This document shows positions 1-11,385 of a stretch of 64,000 bases of DNA, piece by piece. The notes beneath the pieces were generated by a model, which saw nothing but the letters and a program-made list of their open reading frames with translations, was not told where the DNA came from and made no database searches. The stretch lies in assembly GCA_946811185.2 (NCBI GenBank), contig OX328105.1, forward strand, positions 48,918,845 through 48,982,844, in the 5' to 3' direction. The position numbers and the translations under genes were made by a program. How positions within the stretch are numbered: the stretch's first letter is position 1; each line of letters begins with the position of its first letter. The DNA comes from Hippopus hippopus. Its lineage: Eukaryota; Mollusca; Bivalvia; Cardiida; Cardiidae.

Positions 1-65
1 TCTACTAGCGCTAAATATATAACTTCGACCTCTTTCACTGGCTGAAAATATAATCCACTTAAACT

Positions 66-372
66 CAGTAAGATTTCTAATGATTGATTGATTGTATGAT
101 GTTAAACGCCGTTTTCAACGTTTATATCGCGGCAGCCAGCGCGCCTATCCATGCTTTCCTGGAGTTTCTGTTACGAACATTTCGCATAATATTTTTACGA
201 AGCTACTGGCTGCTTTCCCAGTCGAAATAATGATCGGCGGAGAAAGGGAATGAATCTGGTCGAAATAACTAGCGTTAGTCCTCGGAAAGAAATTGGCCGA
301 GCTTGGGATTCGAACCAGTGAACCCCTGTTCTCAAGATCTGTATACTACCGATTGCGCTACTGGGACTCGTT
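66..372 (-). mobile_element. SINE-1 copy with tRNA-like head
   Basis: On the minus strand the first 75 bases look like a tRNA. There is an A-box-like TAGCGCAATCGGTAG (346-360) and a B-box GGTTCGAATCC (306-316). The body follows toward 66 and matches several other stretches in this window. This is a dispersed tRNA-derived SINE. The pol III box logic is established knowledge; the family name is mine. Confidence 0.7.
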
Positions 373-423
373 AAGGTTTTTATTTTACAGTCTCAAGACT
401 AAACAAGCGGACATTAAAGTTTC

Positions 424-460
424 AAGATCAGACTACAAGTTCTGTGGAGACTGATCTTAA
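424..460. repeat. F3 hairpin, degenerate
   Basis: AAGATCAGACT faces a diverged partner ending in CTGATCTT about 15 bases away. Only the hairpin core is recognisable. Confidence 0.4.
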
Positions 461-1440
461 TTTATGCTGCCCGCTAAAGCCCCTGTGTTTCGTCCAATTA
501 GTGTAAAAGATTCATGCATAAATTTATGATAACTCATATATAGTATTTATTCACTCCCGCGTAATACAGTCTTTTATACGATGTGGTTTGCTCTTCTCTC
601 CTCAGTGTTTCCCATGCATTCACGAGCAATATTTTACCACTTTCCAAATATTTCTACCGTTTGTCAACTGTCCTTTAGAAAGGGCGGTGTATTGGGTAAA
701 GATTTAGGTAAAAAAAAAAGACTTCATTCAATATCAGTTTTCTTGCTCAAAACAGCTCAAGTTATGTGACTTGTCGAGGAAATAATGCAACGACATGCTT
801 TTTTTTTCAAAATGTTTTTATCATTTGTCACCTATTCTAAGTAGAGTACATGGGGTGGGCATATACAAAAATGGTTCTAACATGGCATGAAAAGGAGATG
901 GCTTCATCAGTTGATCGTGCTAAAAATACATGTTTTCACACACACACATACACAAAAAAAGAAACTGTTTATACATTTTCCGTTGAGAAAACAGGTTTTT
1001 AACCCTGAGTACTTAAATAAAAACGGCATTGTTTTTGGACAAAATCATCTGTATTTTTAGCACGGTCAACTGACCAAGGCATCCCCATTGCTCGAAGGAA
1101 GGTTCACAGCACACATACGTTTTCCTGATATGGTCTGTACATAACAAAAATATAACTGGATATGAATATCTTATAATAACTATCAAAATAAATGAAAAAG
1201 CACCACATTGACTTACCGTGTGAACACAATTTTGAACACTAAAGTGACAGACCGTATGCAAGGCACACTTCCGGTCCATCACTGTATGTACAGTTGGACG
1301 TGTAAGATCGACAGCATTTCAAAAGAAATATTTAGTGATCGTAGAAAGTCTATATTGAACAAAATCAGTCGAATTATTCTAAATGTAGAAGCTATTTAAA
1401 ATTCTTCAACGCAAAGGAACGATATTTATATGAAATGTAT
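461..1440. other. No gene or repeat recognised
   Basis: AT-rich sequence with short A and T runs and a small CA run near 938. The open frames are short and lack coding character. Confidence 0.5.
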
Positions 1441-1600
1441 TGTGTATGGATTTAGTTTAGCAAGGAGGGCCATTATTTCCCAACCATTCGTAGTTTCATT
1501 CTTAATCTAATTCTAAATTTGAAAAGTAACACAACTTCTGACTGTCTGAACCATCTAGTGTTACTTTCATACTTGGAGAACTCTTGAAAATTTTCTTCAG
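1441..1600. repeat. Half-element related to the hairpin near 63.7 kb
   Basis: The stretch with 'ccaaccattc', 'aacacaacttctga' and 'gtgttactttcatactt' parallels 63730-63825. Here the palindromic centre has decayed. Confidence 0.4.
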
Positions 1601-1747
1601 AGTGATTCGTGAATACGAAACCTGAATTGCATTTTGTCGTCGGTGTGAATATTTGCCAGTATTACAACGATGATCTCTGTCACCGACCTAAGCTACTCTG
1701 TAGCGTTGTCGCACTAAATGGATTTTACTGTAAAAACAACGAACACG

Positions 1748-4460
1748 ATATCACGGGTAGGAAACTTCATATTCAGAGCCAATGGCTCTGACGAGAAAAT
1801 GTTGTGTTGGTCTTCCGTTTCTGAAGATGTCGGCTGAAAAACAACCAAAAAACAGGTAAGCTTGTCATTATTTGTAATCATGTGTTCTTATATCTTTGAA
1901 AGTCCAAAAAAGGAGAATGTCATGCAATGCTCTGGTCTTTCAACGTGTTTTCTACACTACGGAAAGTTGTAACAAGTGTACGATGTTGTCTGAATCATTT
2001 GTGGCGTGGGTTGACCTTAGCTAAAATAATACGTCACGGACCTAAATTCAGTCTATTATTGCCATATATTTGGCAATTAAAAGGGAGTTTTGCTGTCCCA
2101 AAAGCGTGAATTAATGTCTTGAAATGTTACATTTACTGCTGGTAAAGAATTGAAAAGAAATAGCCCAAAAATGGTGAAAAAAAAGAAGGGCTCCGATTAT
2201 GTGAGCTGGCTCTGAATTTGTAAGTCGGCACCGATTGATGAGGGCTTCATTTCAAAACTTTAGTTTTTTTTGTAAAAAATTACTTAGGAAGTAGGCTTTG
2301 TTTTTCCGTTAACACCTTTCAGTCCAAAATATAGCACTATTGTTGGATGGAACATGACCGAATTTATGAACACACAAAGGACTGGTATTGTCACGATTGA
2401 AAAAATCCTGTCGAACATTAGTCTATCTAAATTTTGAAAATACTTTTATGTGGCTTTTGATTAACAGAATGGTCTATACAAGTATATAGCATTTGTCATG
2501 CTTCCGTCGTAAGTGCAGCCCACACGTAAGCAAAAATAATGAAAAAATATTTGGCATCTTTGGAAGGCTCTTTGGTCTTAAAAGAGTCATAAAAAGACTA
2601 GATGGAAAATGTACCGACCGTAGCAGAGATGATGAATAGAAAAAAACTTTTACAAAGCGTGAGAAATACAATTGATCTATTCGCAATACACGCCTCAGGG
2701 TATATGTGTGAACACTCTTAACTCTTTTTAATACTTAACACTATACAACAGTATGTCAGATGGGTGGGGTATATACAAGTCTTTAACAACGAAAAAGAAT
2801 CTGTTTCACAAGCACGTCAAGACAAAAAATGTTCATAGATCCCTGATTCTGATAGTACTTACTCAGATCTTTCAATGTTCAATTAACCAGATGCATATTA
2901 GATCAGAAAATGTCACATGTCAGTTATCCTTAAGCCGATGATAAACAAATATTCATCCAAACAAACAAACGATCACGTTTTGTACAGTCTAATATTGATC
3001 TATACTGGCTGCAGAACCAACTTAAGTTGTGACAGGCACTTTAAGGGTTCATAATGAATAGCTTTGAGTTATTTATTTTTCTTTTTCCGTCCTACATATT
3101 TGTATGAATGTCCTAAACATTGTCGTTTGCACTTGTTTCAGAAATCTCACACCGACCCCTCTCCATTTCTAATGTAATCATTAGAAATCATTCACTTTAC
3201 GCCGTAATTAGATTAAGACTGCAGCTCCAATATCATGATTTACTGATGGTGTATGCAATTACCTGGTTTGAGTCATTATTTAGGATAAAAAGGCTTAGAA
3301 AATAACTAATATATGACATATTCTGCATTGAAAAATCTGAGTGAGTACAATCAAAATCAGGATCTATGAACATTTTTGGTCTTGGCGTGCTTGTGAAATT
3401 GAGTTTTTTTTGTTTGTTTGTTAAAGACTTGTATATAACCCACCCACCCGGCATACTGTTGTGTCGTGTTAGGTGTTGAGAAGAGTTAAGAGTGGTCACA
3501 CATATACCCTAGGCGTGTAATGCGAATAGGTCAATTGTATTTCTCACGGTTTGTAAACGTTTTTTTTTTAATTCATCATCTCTGCTACGGTCTGTACATT
3601 TTCCATCTAGCTTTTTAATGACTGTTTCAAGACCAGATAGTCTTCCGAAGATGCCAAATATTTTTCTTTTTTTTTTGCTTACACGTGTGGGCTGCACTTA
3701 CGACGAAAGCATGACAAATGCTATATACTTGTATAGACCATTCTGTTAATCAAAAGCTACATAAAAGTATTTTCAAAATTTAGATAGACTAATGTTCGAC
3801 AGCATTTTTCAATCGTGACAGTACCAGTCCTTTGTGTGTTCATAAATTCGGTCATGTTCCATCCAACAAAAGTAATACATTTTGGACTAAAAGGTATTAA
3901 CGGAAAAACAAAGCCTACTTCCTAAGTTTATTTTTACAGAAAACTAAATTTCTGAAATGAAGCCCTCATCAATCGGTGCCGACTTACAAATTCAGAGCCA
4001 GCCCACATAATCGGAGCCCTTCTTTTTTTTCATCATTTTTGTGCTATTTCTTTTCAATTCTTTACCAGCAGTGAATGTAACATTTCAAGACATTAATTCA
4101 CGCTTTTGGGACAGCAAGACTCTCTTTTGATTGCCAATTATATGGCAATAATAGACTGAATTTAGGTCCGTGACGTATTATTTTAGCTAAGGTCAACCCA
4201 CGCCACAAATGATTCAGACAACATCGTACACTTGTTACAACTTTCCGTAGTGTAGAAAACACGTTGAAAGACCAGAGCATTGCATGACATTCTCCTTTTT
4301 TGGACTTTCAAAGGTATAAGAACACATGATTACAAATAATGACAAGCTTACCTGTTTTTTGGTTGTTTTTCAGCCAACATCTTCAGAAACGGAAGACCAA
4401 CACAACATTTTCTCGTCAGAGCCATTGGCTCTGAATATGAAGTTTCCTACCCGTGGATAT
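1748..4460. repeat. Large inverted repeat, 2.7 kb, arms about 1.14 kb
   Basis: The left arm (about 1748-2890) is repeated as reverse complement in the right arm (about 3320-4460), around a spacer of about 430 bases. Mirrored anchors are colinear: 1748 pairs with 4460, 1927 with 4280 and 2753 with 3454, all summing to about 6207. Both arms hold a donor-like CAG|GTAAGC (plus strand near 1855, minus strand near 4352). They also hold matching short frames with no recognised domain. The arms differ by scattered substitutions and small gaps, so the structure is not recent. It could be a fold-back transposon or an inverted duplication. Confidence 0.8.
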
Positions 4461-4710
4461 AGAAATATAAACTTGCCATTTACCTCGCAACATCCAAGAC
4501 CCGAATGAAACCGTTTAATGTGGGTCAAATTGGTAGGTTTAATAGCTTTGACTATTGTCCCCCAAAGGGGACTTGAGTTGATTAATTCGATTATCGACGT
4601 TTTTTATATGGCCCTGAATATCGTAACCTTTGTTGACCTCAACGAACTAATTGTAGTCCGATCGTGAAATACTGCTTTCACGTTCAACGATTTTAGTGCT
4701 ATATATACTT

Positions 4711-4920
4711 GAGTCATCCTTTTTGAAAAGGGGGCTTAATGCATTTACAAAAAGCATCGACCTAGGTTATCCTGTGTATTCCAAGCAGGCTGACCTAAGT
4801 CAAAACTTTAAGCTTTCGGTTAATTTTCAGCATGTCAACGGACCAGTGTACCTCATGATTCAGTCAGTTGTTACTCAAATTGGATTTCATGGTTCCATAA
4901 TTATATGATGACTTGTTCGG
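4711..4920. repeat. F2 copy, partial
   Basis: Begins near GAAAAGGGGGCTTAATGCAT and ends near the 'ttatatgatgacttgttcgg' segment. The central hairpin is diverged and the right terminal repeat is missing. It abuts the F1 copy at 4931. Confidence 0.6.
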
Positions 4921-4930
4921 TAATAATTTT

Positions 4931-5129
4931 GCTTGCAACACGTGAAAAGGGGCATACGGACATTTGCGTAAAGTGTCGTCTCGGATCAGCCTGCGCAGTC
5001 CGCGCAGGCTGATCCGAGACGGCACTTTACGACTTCATGGGATTTCGTGCTACAGTAGACTTGCGCAAAACAGAAAATTACATAAAAACGAAAAGTGTCG
5101 TTTAGGATTAGCCTGCGCGGACTGCCAGA
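4931..5129. repeat. F1 copy interrupted by a mariner
   Basis: The left terminal repeat GCTTGCAACACGTG, the first hairpin (GCGCAGTCCGCGC) and the start of the second hairpin are present. The sequence stops at the mariner target TA (5130-5131). No clear right half follows the mariner at 6471, apart from a weak 'cgccctttt' resemblance. Confidence 0.7.
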
Positions 5130-5131
5130 TA

Positions 5132-6470
5132 CGAGGGTTGTTCGATATGTAATGTGTATTGTACGATATCTCAAAAGCATTCGACTCAAATAGTGAAATG
5201 AACATTACATCCCTTCAAAGTATTCTCCGCGGTTTGAAATACATAATTTCAATCTCTGAATCCATTTCTGAAATGCGTCACGGTACGCTGATTTAGGTAG
5301 ACCTCTGAGGCACTGACTGATGGCTGAGCCACGGGCTTGTCGGGACTTGTAACGACGACCAGATAAGAACTTTTTAAGTTTTGGAAAAAGGAAAAAGTCG
5401 CATGGGGCTAGATCTGGAGAGTATGGTGGGTGTGGCAAGACGGTAACCTTCTCCGACTTCAAAAATTGCTTCACAAGCTCAGATGTATGTGATGGAGCAT
5501 TATCATGAAGTAGACAAACATGCCTAAATCCTGACACAGGGCGTCGTTTAAGATAATATTTCTTGACCTTTTTTAGTATAACATCTCGGTAATACCGACC
5601 TGTAACACTTTTGCCCTTCGGTACCGAAATTTGTACGGCTATACCATCACATGAGAAGAATATGCAATAAAGAACCTTCTTTGTGCTTATGCTTCTTTTG
5701 GCAACTACAGGCCTTCTACCGTGTTTAGTTAGCCATATTTTGTTTCCAATTTTTCTTACTGGTTCGAAATAGTGAACCCATGTTTCGTCACCAGTAACAA
5801 TGTTTGCAAATTGTCTTTGATTGAATTTGGGAAACATTTTGAGCAATTGCTTAGCGGTTTGTACTCGTACCCGTTTTTGGTCATCTGTCAATATATGCGG
5901 TATCCATCTGGCAGAAATCTTTCGTACTTTCAAAATACGCTTCAAAATGAAATGCACCTGCGATAGCGATATGCCAACAGCGTTGGCAATATCACGAATC
6001 GTGTATCTGCCATCACTTTCAATTATTTCCCTGACTTTTGAGACATTTGCCTTGCCTGTTACAGTCACAGGTCGGCCAGATTTTGCTGCATCTTTGACGG
6101 ACTCTGTGCCAGTCAGAAATTTCTTTCTCCAACTACGAACTGTCTCATAAGATACCTTATCAGACCCATAAACTTCCCCCAATTCAGTAAAAATCTGCAT
6201 TACCGAATGACCGAGTTTTGTGCGAACTTTTATATAAGCTCTAATTTCTTTAATATTCTTAATCCGTTTCCCAACCATTTTTACAACAGTGGTCAACGAC
6301 TAGCTCTACTGAAATGACTATAAGTTTAAAACTATGTGGAGCTGAAGGCTCGTGTTTATACCGTTAGAAAGGTATTGAATAGAGCTATTCAAGCGTATCA
6401 TCATCCACGAAATCGTGCAAAGCGTTATCGCGCTGCGGTACAATACACATTACATATCGAACAGCCCTCG
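5132..6470 (-). mobile_element. Complete mariner element, 1339 bp
   Basis: The terminal inverted repeats are 5132-5164 and 6438-6470: 33 bases with one mismatch, both starting CGAGGG(T/C)TGTTCGATA. The element is flanked by TA on both sides (5130-5131, 6471-6472), the expected mariner target duplication. It carries one intact transposase on the minus strand and is inserted into an F1 copy. Length, ends and coding content fit a full-length mariner, apparently recent. Confidence 0.95.
5205..6296 (-). CDS. Mariner transposase, D,D34D, intact
   Basis: 363 codons without stop or frameshift. Mariner transposases cut the element out and reinsert it at TA by a DDD nuclease in the nucleus. The N-terminal half holds two helix-turn-helix regions; the first ends with SGRPVTVT (residues 73-80). 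The linker WIPHILT is at 131-137. The catalytic residues are D170 in VTGDETWVHYF, D265 in LLHDNAPSH, and D300 in YSPDLAPCDFF. Exactly 34 residues separate the last two, the mariner signature. The protein ends GEYFEGM, like the usual GGYFE-type ending. The start at 6296 gives normal family length; Met7 is an alternative. It lies between the terminal repeats and has no operon or host context. Whether it is active cannot be read from one copy. Confidence 0.95.
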   Translation of the reverse strand: MTTVVKMVGKRIKNIKEIRAYIKVRTKLGHSVMQIFTELGEVYGSDKVSYETVRSWRKKFLTGTESVKDAAKSGRPVTVTGKANVSKVREIIESDGRYTIRDIANAVGISLSQVHFILKRILKVRKISARWIPHILTDDQKRVRVQTAKQLLKMFPKFNQRQFANIVTGDETWVHYFEPVRKIGNKIWLTKHGRRPVVAKRSISTKKVLYCIFFSCDGIAVQISVPKGKSVTGRYYRDVILKKVKKYYLKRRPVSGFRHVCLLHDNAPSHTSELVKQFLKSEKVTVLPHPPYSPDLAPCDFFLFPKLKKFLSGRRYKSRQARGSAISQCLRGLPKSAYRDAFQKWIQRLKLCISNRGEYFEGM

Positions 6471-6674
6471 TACATATCGCCCTTTTGGTGTTCTTTAAGT
6501 ATGGACCATTCTTACCTAAAATATTGAACATTCTACCCGACATCTTAAGCTAGAATCATCTGCAAAAATTAGCATGCTTATTTTGGTCCCTTCAGTATAT
6601 ATATATATGTAGGTTCTCTGTTGCAAAAGTAGCGGAAATTCATCAAGGTTGGGAAAGAGGAAACGCTGCTTCTC

Positions 6675-6815
6675 TTAATTCTTTAACAAACAATCCCAAT
6701 TTTAACTACCCTGAAGGAGAAAGTTTTTGAAAACAATGTAAGAAAACCAGAAAATACTGATAACCAGTATTCCCCCCCTTTTCAACATTGTTTTTCTACC
6801 CTTTCAAAAACAAAT
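6675..6815 (+). repeat. F4 copy, partial and diverged
   Basis: Left end 'ttctttaacaaacaatccca', then a decayed hairpin around 'aaatactgataaccagtatt'. The right third is lost. Confidence 0.6.
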
Positions 6816-6897
6816 CCAAGGTTCCAAATAATCAACCGGTCAGATATGAAGCAATGCATAGTTTAAGCATTGAATGTGGACAACAGGCTGAGGAATC

Positions 6898-7028
6898 CCG
6901 CAATTGACCAGACAATCCCAAGTTTTTACGACCTTGAGGAAGAAGGCTTTTAAAAACATTGTGGGAAAAGGAGAAATGCTCGTAACCAGCATTTCCCCTT
7001 TTCTCACAATATTTTCTACCCTTCCAAT
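6898..7028 (+). repeat. F4 copy, right part lost
   Basis: Has 'ccagacaatcccaagttttt', the segment 'aacattgtgggaaaaggag' and the hairpin 'aaatgctcgtaaccagcattt'. It then breaks off before the palindrome at 7044. Confidence 0.7.
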
Positions 7029-7043
7029 CATAATATCACATTA

Positions 7044-7301
7044 TCATGTAAACAAATACGTTTTAAGGTTGGATGCTACTTCTGTAATACATTTTAAGGT
7101 CGGGGGCTACTACTGTGAGGTTGTACTGCCGAAGTAAGCGTACTCAGTATACGGGTGGTATTATCGAAATTGTAGCAGTTTTAACGAAAATACCACCCAT
7201 ATACGCTTACTTCGGCAGTACTACCTCACAGTAGTAGCCCCCCCACCTTAAAATGAATTACAGAAGTAGTATCCAACCTTAAAACGTATTTGTTTACATG
7301 A
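7044..7301. repeat. 258-bp near-perfect palindrome
   Basis: The arm beginning TCATGTAAACAAATACGTTT (7044) reappears as reverse complement ending at 7301. Pairing continues inward through 'ggttggatgctacttctg' and 'tactgccgaagtaagcgta' to a short centre near 7170. Differences are few, so it is either a young fold-back element or actively homogenised. No other copy was seen here. Confidence 0.85.
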
Positions 7302-8139
7302 CAACCAATCAACTTCCGTTTAAAAATAGAACTCCATCGATTGGTTTGAAGTTTATTTTTGGAAAAATCCAAACTAAAATTATGACCGGCAGTATGGAAG
7401 AACTCCTATTTTGTCCTTTCAGCTTCGATTTCTTTGGGCAAAACAATAAATCTGTTTGCAAGACGTTTAACCAAAACCTCTGTTCTTCGGTTACACTATC
7501 CTGTCGTCGTTCTGCTTAAATTCAAACTGTCATCGACAAAGAATATGAATTGCATCGGCCGCGAAACACCTCGACCCAACCAGCGACATGGGTCAATACA
7601 GGTGGGAGGGGCAAATTTCTTTTTGTCGCAGGTGGGTCAATGTTTAGCAACCCCATGATAAAGTAAAACTGTCCCCTGTCCAAACCGACATCGTTCAACC
7701 GCGTCCATAACTTCCAAGTGGCAACTCTGTTCTTTAAAATAGCGCGTATTTCGCCTCTTGTCACACCGAATCTATCGAACGTGTGCGGCGGCTACCATTA
7801 TGGCGGAGTAGGAGAAAGTGCGCTGAGTCTGGATCAGACCATACTCAAGAGAGATTGAGTTTCATGCTCAGTTGAGTACGATCTCAAACTCAAGATTTTT
7901 TATAAGCGCAAATGCTCAGTCGGACTCAGAGTTGAGCAAGAAACCGCTCCTTGAGCATGAGAATGTACTCAAGAAAGTTTTATAAGCACGGGCCCAGATA
8001 TGACGTCATCATACCTGTTACATTCAATCCCATGTAATCGAGGCGTGTAATTTATCTTGTGACACTCCCACGAGCTTTTGCGAAACTCTGTCGGGAAATC
8101 TAAAAATACCCCCAACAGCCTGCAAATACAAGTAGTTAG
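7302..8139. other. No gene; one less repetitive stretch
   Basis: 7520-7800 is less repetitive than its surroundings and holds several CpGs. On the minus strand there is an 80-codon frame with no recognised domain. 7840-7990 repeats 'ctcaag/cttgag' motifs and 'ttataagc' imperfectly. I cannot assign a gene. Confidence 0.4.
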
Positions 8140-8480
8140 ATTTTCTTTTTTCGGCATAGCTGAGTGCGCTGGCTTTTGACATACGTCTTGGTATTGATAT
8201 GGGATGCATAAACAGTGTTTTGTGATTGGTAAATATATGGATATGTCTATTCTCCGGGCCCCTGCAGACCTACAAGCATTGCTATAACTAATCGATACTC
8301 CGGGGTATGGAATAGCAAATGAATATGATAGGAGATAATTCTTTTCTTATACAAACTGATAATCTGATATTTTTAAGTGATACCACACAAGCCATGTGTA
8401 CATTTTTTTCCTTTACATATAAATCTTAGCAGCAACTGCTCCTTTTCTAACAACGATTTGGATTAAAATCTGATCTTAAA
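8140..8480 (+). repeat. H-block repeat copy 1
   Basis: The run 'agctgagtgcgctggctttt', then 'gtgattggtaa' and 'gcaacaactgctcctttt'-like segments recurs at 9130-9465 and 53855-54545, and in part at 37655-37760. It is dispersed, non-coding and of unknown class. Confidence 0.55.
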
Positions 8481-9129
8481 AGAAAAAAAAAAAAAATCTA
8501 ACCGAAAGTTTAATTTCTTCAACTATATACCAAACAATGAGGAAAAGGAAGTAGTTGCTGGTGCGGTTACTTTTCTTTTTTTTTTTTTTCTTTATACTGA
8601 ACCATAAGAGAATTTCAATATTCGCATTTAAGTACCTCTTACGCCGTATGTCTTCATTTAAAGACATTTCTTGTGTTATACTTTCCTTTCCAATTTATTG
8701 GTTTTTTGTAAGCCACTGCTTCCCGTAATTGAGTGATAAAACCTATTCAAAGTTTCGTCCTCTTCTTCTTCTTCTACCTTGTTTTCTTCTCTATTATCAT
8801 CGTTATTATTATTATAGTGAAATGGCGATTACCTTGATAAGGTAAAAAAAAAAAAAAAGAAATATGTTGAAATATATATATATAAAAAAAGAAGCTTATA
8901 TAAATCTTATGAATGGTGAAATAGATTTAAAAATAAATGATCAATTATTCCAAAGTTCACAATACCTGTCATGAGTTGATGTTCTTGAATTTTTGTTTAT
9001 ATATACGTGACACACTACTGACGTTTTTAAATAGTATACTATTGTTGTTGTTGTTGTTGCTGTTGTTGTCGTCTTAGTAAATGTCTGAACAGACCCCTTT
9101 AAAATGTTGACCCTTTTTCCATACTGCAA
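8481..9129. other. Low-complexity AT-rich stretch
   Basis: Poly-A and poly-T runs (8481, 8575, 8847), a TTC run near 8762, short TA repeats near 8875 and a TTG/TGC run at 9040-9068. No gene seen. Confidence 0.6.
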
Positions 9130-9465
9130 TTTAGGTATATTTGGCGTAGCTGACTGTGCTGGCCTTTGACCTACTTCTTGGTACTGTTATACCCGAATGA
9201 ATGGATACTTTTTTGTGAGTGGTAAAAAATGTTGTCATGTTTTCTTCGACGGACCCCTGGCTTGTTTGCGGGCAAATTATTGACAACAACATACAAGCAT
9301 TGCTACCACTGATATTTTTTTCAACAATACTGTCTGGCTACATGTTTTTCAGACACATTAATTTTAGCAACAACTGCTCCTTTATTTCTGTTCATTTTCA
9401 GTTACAAAAGAGTTTCAATATTCATGTTCCAGCATCTGCTACGCCCTCTATCGTTTTAAACCCTT
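9130..9465 (+). repeat. H-block repeat copy 2
   Basis: Parallels 8140-8480 ('gcgtagctgactgtgctgg', 'agcaacaactgctccttt') and joins directly to an F3 element at its right end. Confidence 0.55.
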
Positions 9466-9575
9466 AGGCTGCTAAGCTCGACTCAAGGACCTTTTATGGA
9501 CAGTGTACATCAAGATCAGACTGCACAGAACGTGCAGTCTGATCTTGGATCTACACTGTCTGATAAGGAGATATC
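9466..9575 (+). repeat. F3 copy, near complete
   Basis: A perfect 15-base hairpin: AAGATCAGACTGCAC (9512-9526) against GTGCAGTCTGATCTT (9532-9546). It is flanked by 'cttaggctgctaagc' and 'ggatctacactgtctgataa'. A poly-C run follows at 9583. Confidence 0.8.
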
Positions 9576-9746
9576 TTCATTCCCCCCCCCCCCCCCCCAT
9601 AAAAAATACCTTTGAAATCGCAAAATTTTGGGTTTTACTATTGGCTTAAAATTTTTATTTAGAAGGAAAATTGTTAAAGGTTTTTCTAGTTACACATGAG
9701 GAAGGACCACGGTATGTATGATATTTTGACAAAATCACTCAGATAT

Positions 9747-10007
9747 GGCTTGCAACACGCGAAAAGGGGCATTCGGACATTTGCGTAAAGTGTCGTCTCG
9801 TATCAGCCTGCGCAGTCCGCGCAGGCCAATCCGAGACGGCACTTTCCGTTTTTATGTAATTTTCTGTTTTGCGCAAGTCTACTGTAGCACAAAATCTAAT
9901 GTAGTCGTAAAGTGCCGCCTCGGATTAGCCTGCGCGGAATGCGCAGGCTAATCCGGGACGACACTTTACGCAAATGTCCGAATGCCGCTTTTCGCGTATT
10001 GCAGGCC
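9747..10007. repeat. F1 copy, complete
   Basis: Terminal inverted repeats GGCTTGCAACACGCGAAAAG and its complement enclose two hairpins with cores GCGCAGTCCGCGC and GCGCGGAATGCGC. ATAT flanks both ends and may be the target duplication. It has no coding capacity, so it is a MITE-like element. Confidence 0.85.
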
Positions 10008-10287
10008 ATATTACAATTTAAACACTTTTTCACACTAGACTTATCCAAATTGAAGGCACTTGTATACGACAAGTTGTAGGTGACTCAAATCACTGACTTG
10101 GTCTTAGACAGGATAGAAAATGCGATACGAAAATGTTAGTTATTCCTTTTCACACGATGTTTTCTGAAGCTGTATTTCCCAGGGCCATAAAAATCAGTCT
10201 TTAAAACACAGGATTTTGTTGCAGAGGGTTGAAGCTGTTTGGGCCAAAATATCTTTGAAAACATGGGAGCTAATTTATTCAAGACCA

Positions 10288-10516
10288 GGGGTACCTTTCA
10301 CTAAACTGCGTAGGTTTACGCAATTTTTTGGGGATTGAATATACACACGTACGATCCCTGCTATACCCAAAGATATGAACTGGTGTAAAGTTATGCAAAT
10401 ATTTACTCAAATCGCAAAGTTACGCAGTTCAGTGAAACTTGTTTTCAGACTTATGCATGCCTACAAAAACTGCGTACGCAAATTTCGTGCGTACGCAGTT
10501 TAGTGAAAGGTACCCC
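10288..10516. repeat. MITE-like element, 229 bp
   Basis: 25-base perfect terminal inverted repeats at 10288-10312 and 10492-10516, starting GGGGTACCTTTCACTAAACT. The interior holds further diverged copies of 'actgcgta'. No coding frame and no other copy seen in the window. Confidence 0.85.
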
Positions 10517-10567
10517 AGATGGCTTGTTCAGTTCAATCTAATATTGATCGACACTGTCTTATGTCTT

Positions 10568-10730
10568 TACTAAACGATGAAACTACGGACTGGTCCAAAT
10601 TGAAAGCATTTACGATCAAAAAAATGAATGTGAATCAAATATTGAAATTTGTTTTTGGGATCTAGGGTAGATTATATTGTGGTAAAAGGAGAAAAGCATT
10701 TTCTCTTTTTCCACAAAGCTTTAAAATGTG
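10568..10730 (-). repeat. F4 fragment
   Basis: Contains 'tccaaattgaaagcattta' and a shortened hairpin 'ggagaaaagcattttctc'. The ends are lost. Confidence 0.5.
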
Positions 10731-10736
10731 TGTGTG

Positions 10737-10775
<39 letters not shown>
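10727..10775. repeat. (GT)n microsatellite
   Basis: An alternating GT run interrupted once by 'ttac'. Confidence 0.9.
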
Positions 10776-10816
10776 ATTTTCTTAAGGGTCGTTAAAACTC
10801 AGGAATGTATGGTGTG

Positions 10817-10862
10817 ATAATAATAATAATAATAATGATAATAGTAATAATAATAATAATAA
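10817..10862. repeat. (AAT)n microsatellite
   Basis: An AAT/AATA run with two imperfect units. Confidence 0.9.
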
Positions 10863-11159
10863 AGTTGGGATTGGCGTCCTGAGATTTTTTATTCAATATT
10901 CAAAGTTATAAAAAAAAAATCATTTTAAATAAATGCCTATAGGGTGCGAAAAAACAACATTATCAAAATCGATATTTCCGTGGTTTGTGGCTATATCCTA
11001 GGAAATTAGCTGACGGTACTTTATTTGTGAATAAATGATAAATTTTCCTGATTTAAAAAAGGAGTTTGAAATTAATTGATTTTCAATATTGGTCTTCACG
11101 CTCAATCTTTAACCAACTGCCCTTCTTTTTGAATGTTTTTTGAATGTTTTGAAAAAAAA

Positions 11160-11385
11160 AACCCTCCCCTTACCACACAATCCCGAGTTTTAACATCCCT
11201 GACAAAGAAAGCCTTTGAAAACATTGTGAGAAAAGCAGAAAATGCTGGTAAACAGCATTTTCTCCTTTTCCTAAAATGTTTTTACCCTATCAAAATGCAA
11301 GCTCAATCATTTCAACCGCAGTTAATTTGATGTCTGCAAATGCTTTCAAACTGAGTAACTCTAAAATTTTGTCGTTTAGTTAACA
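11160..11385 (+). repeat. F4 copy, near complete
   Basis: Has 'ttaccacacaatcccgagtt', a hairpin with 'gaaaatgctggtaaacagca', and a right end 'aaaattttgtcgtttagtta'. Confidence 0.8.

Noticed and set aside
1927..2109. 60-codon frame duplicated at 4098-4280
   Set aside because: Duplicated only because it lies in the arms of the inverted repeat; no family similarity.
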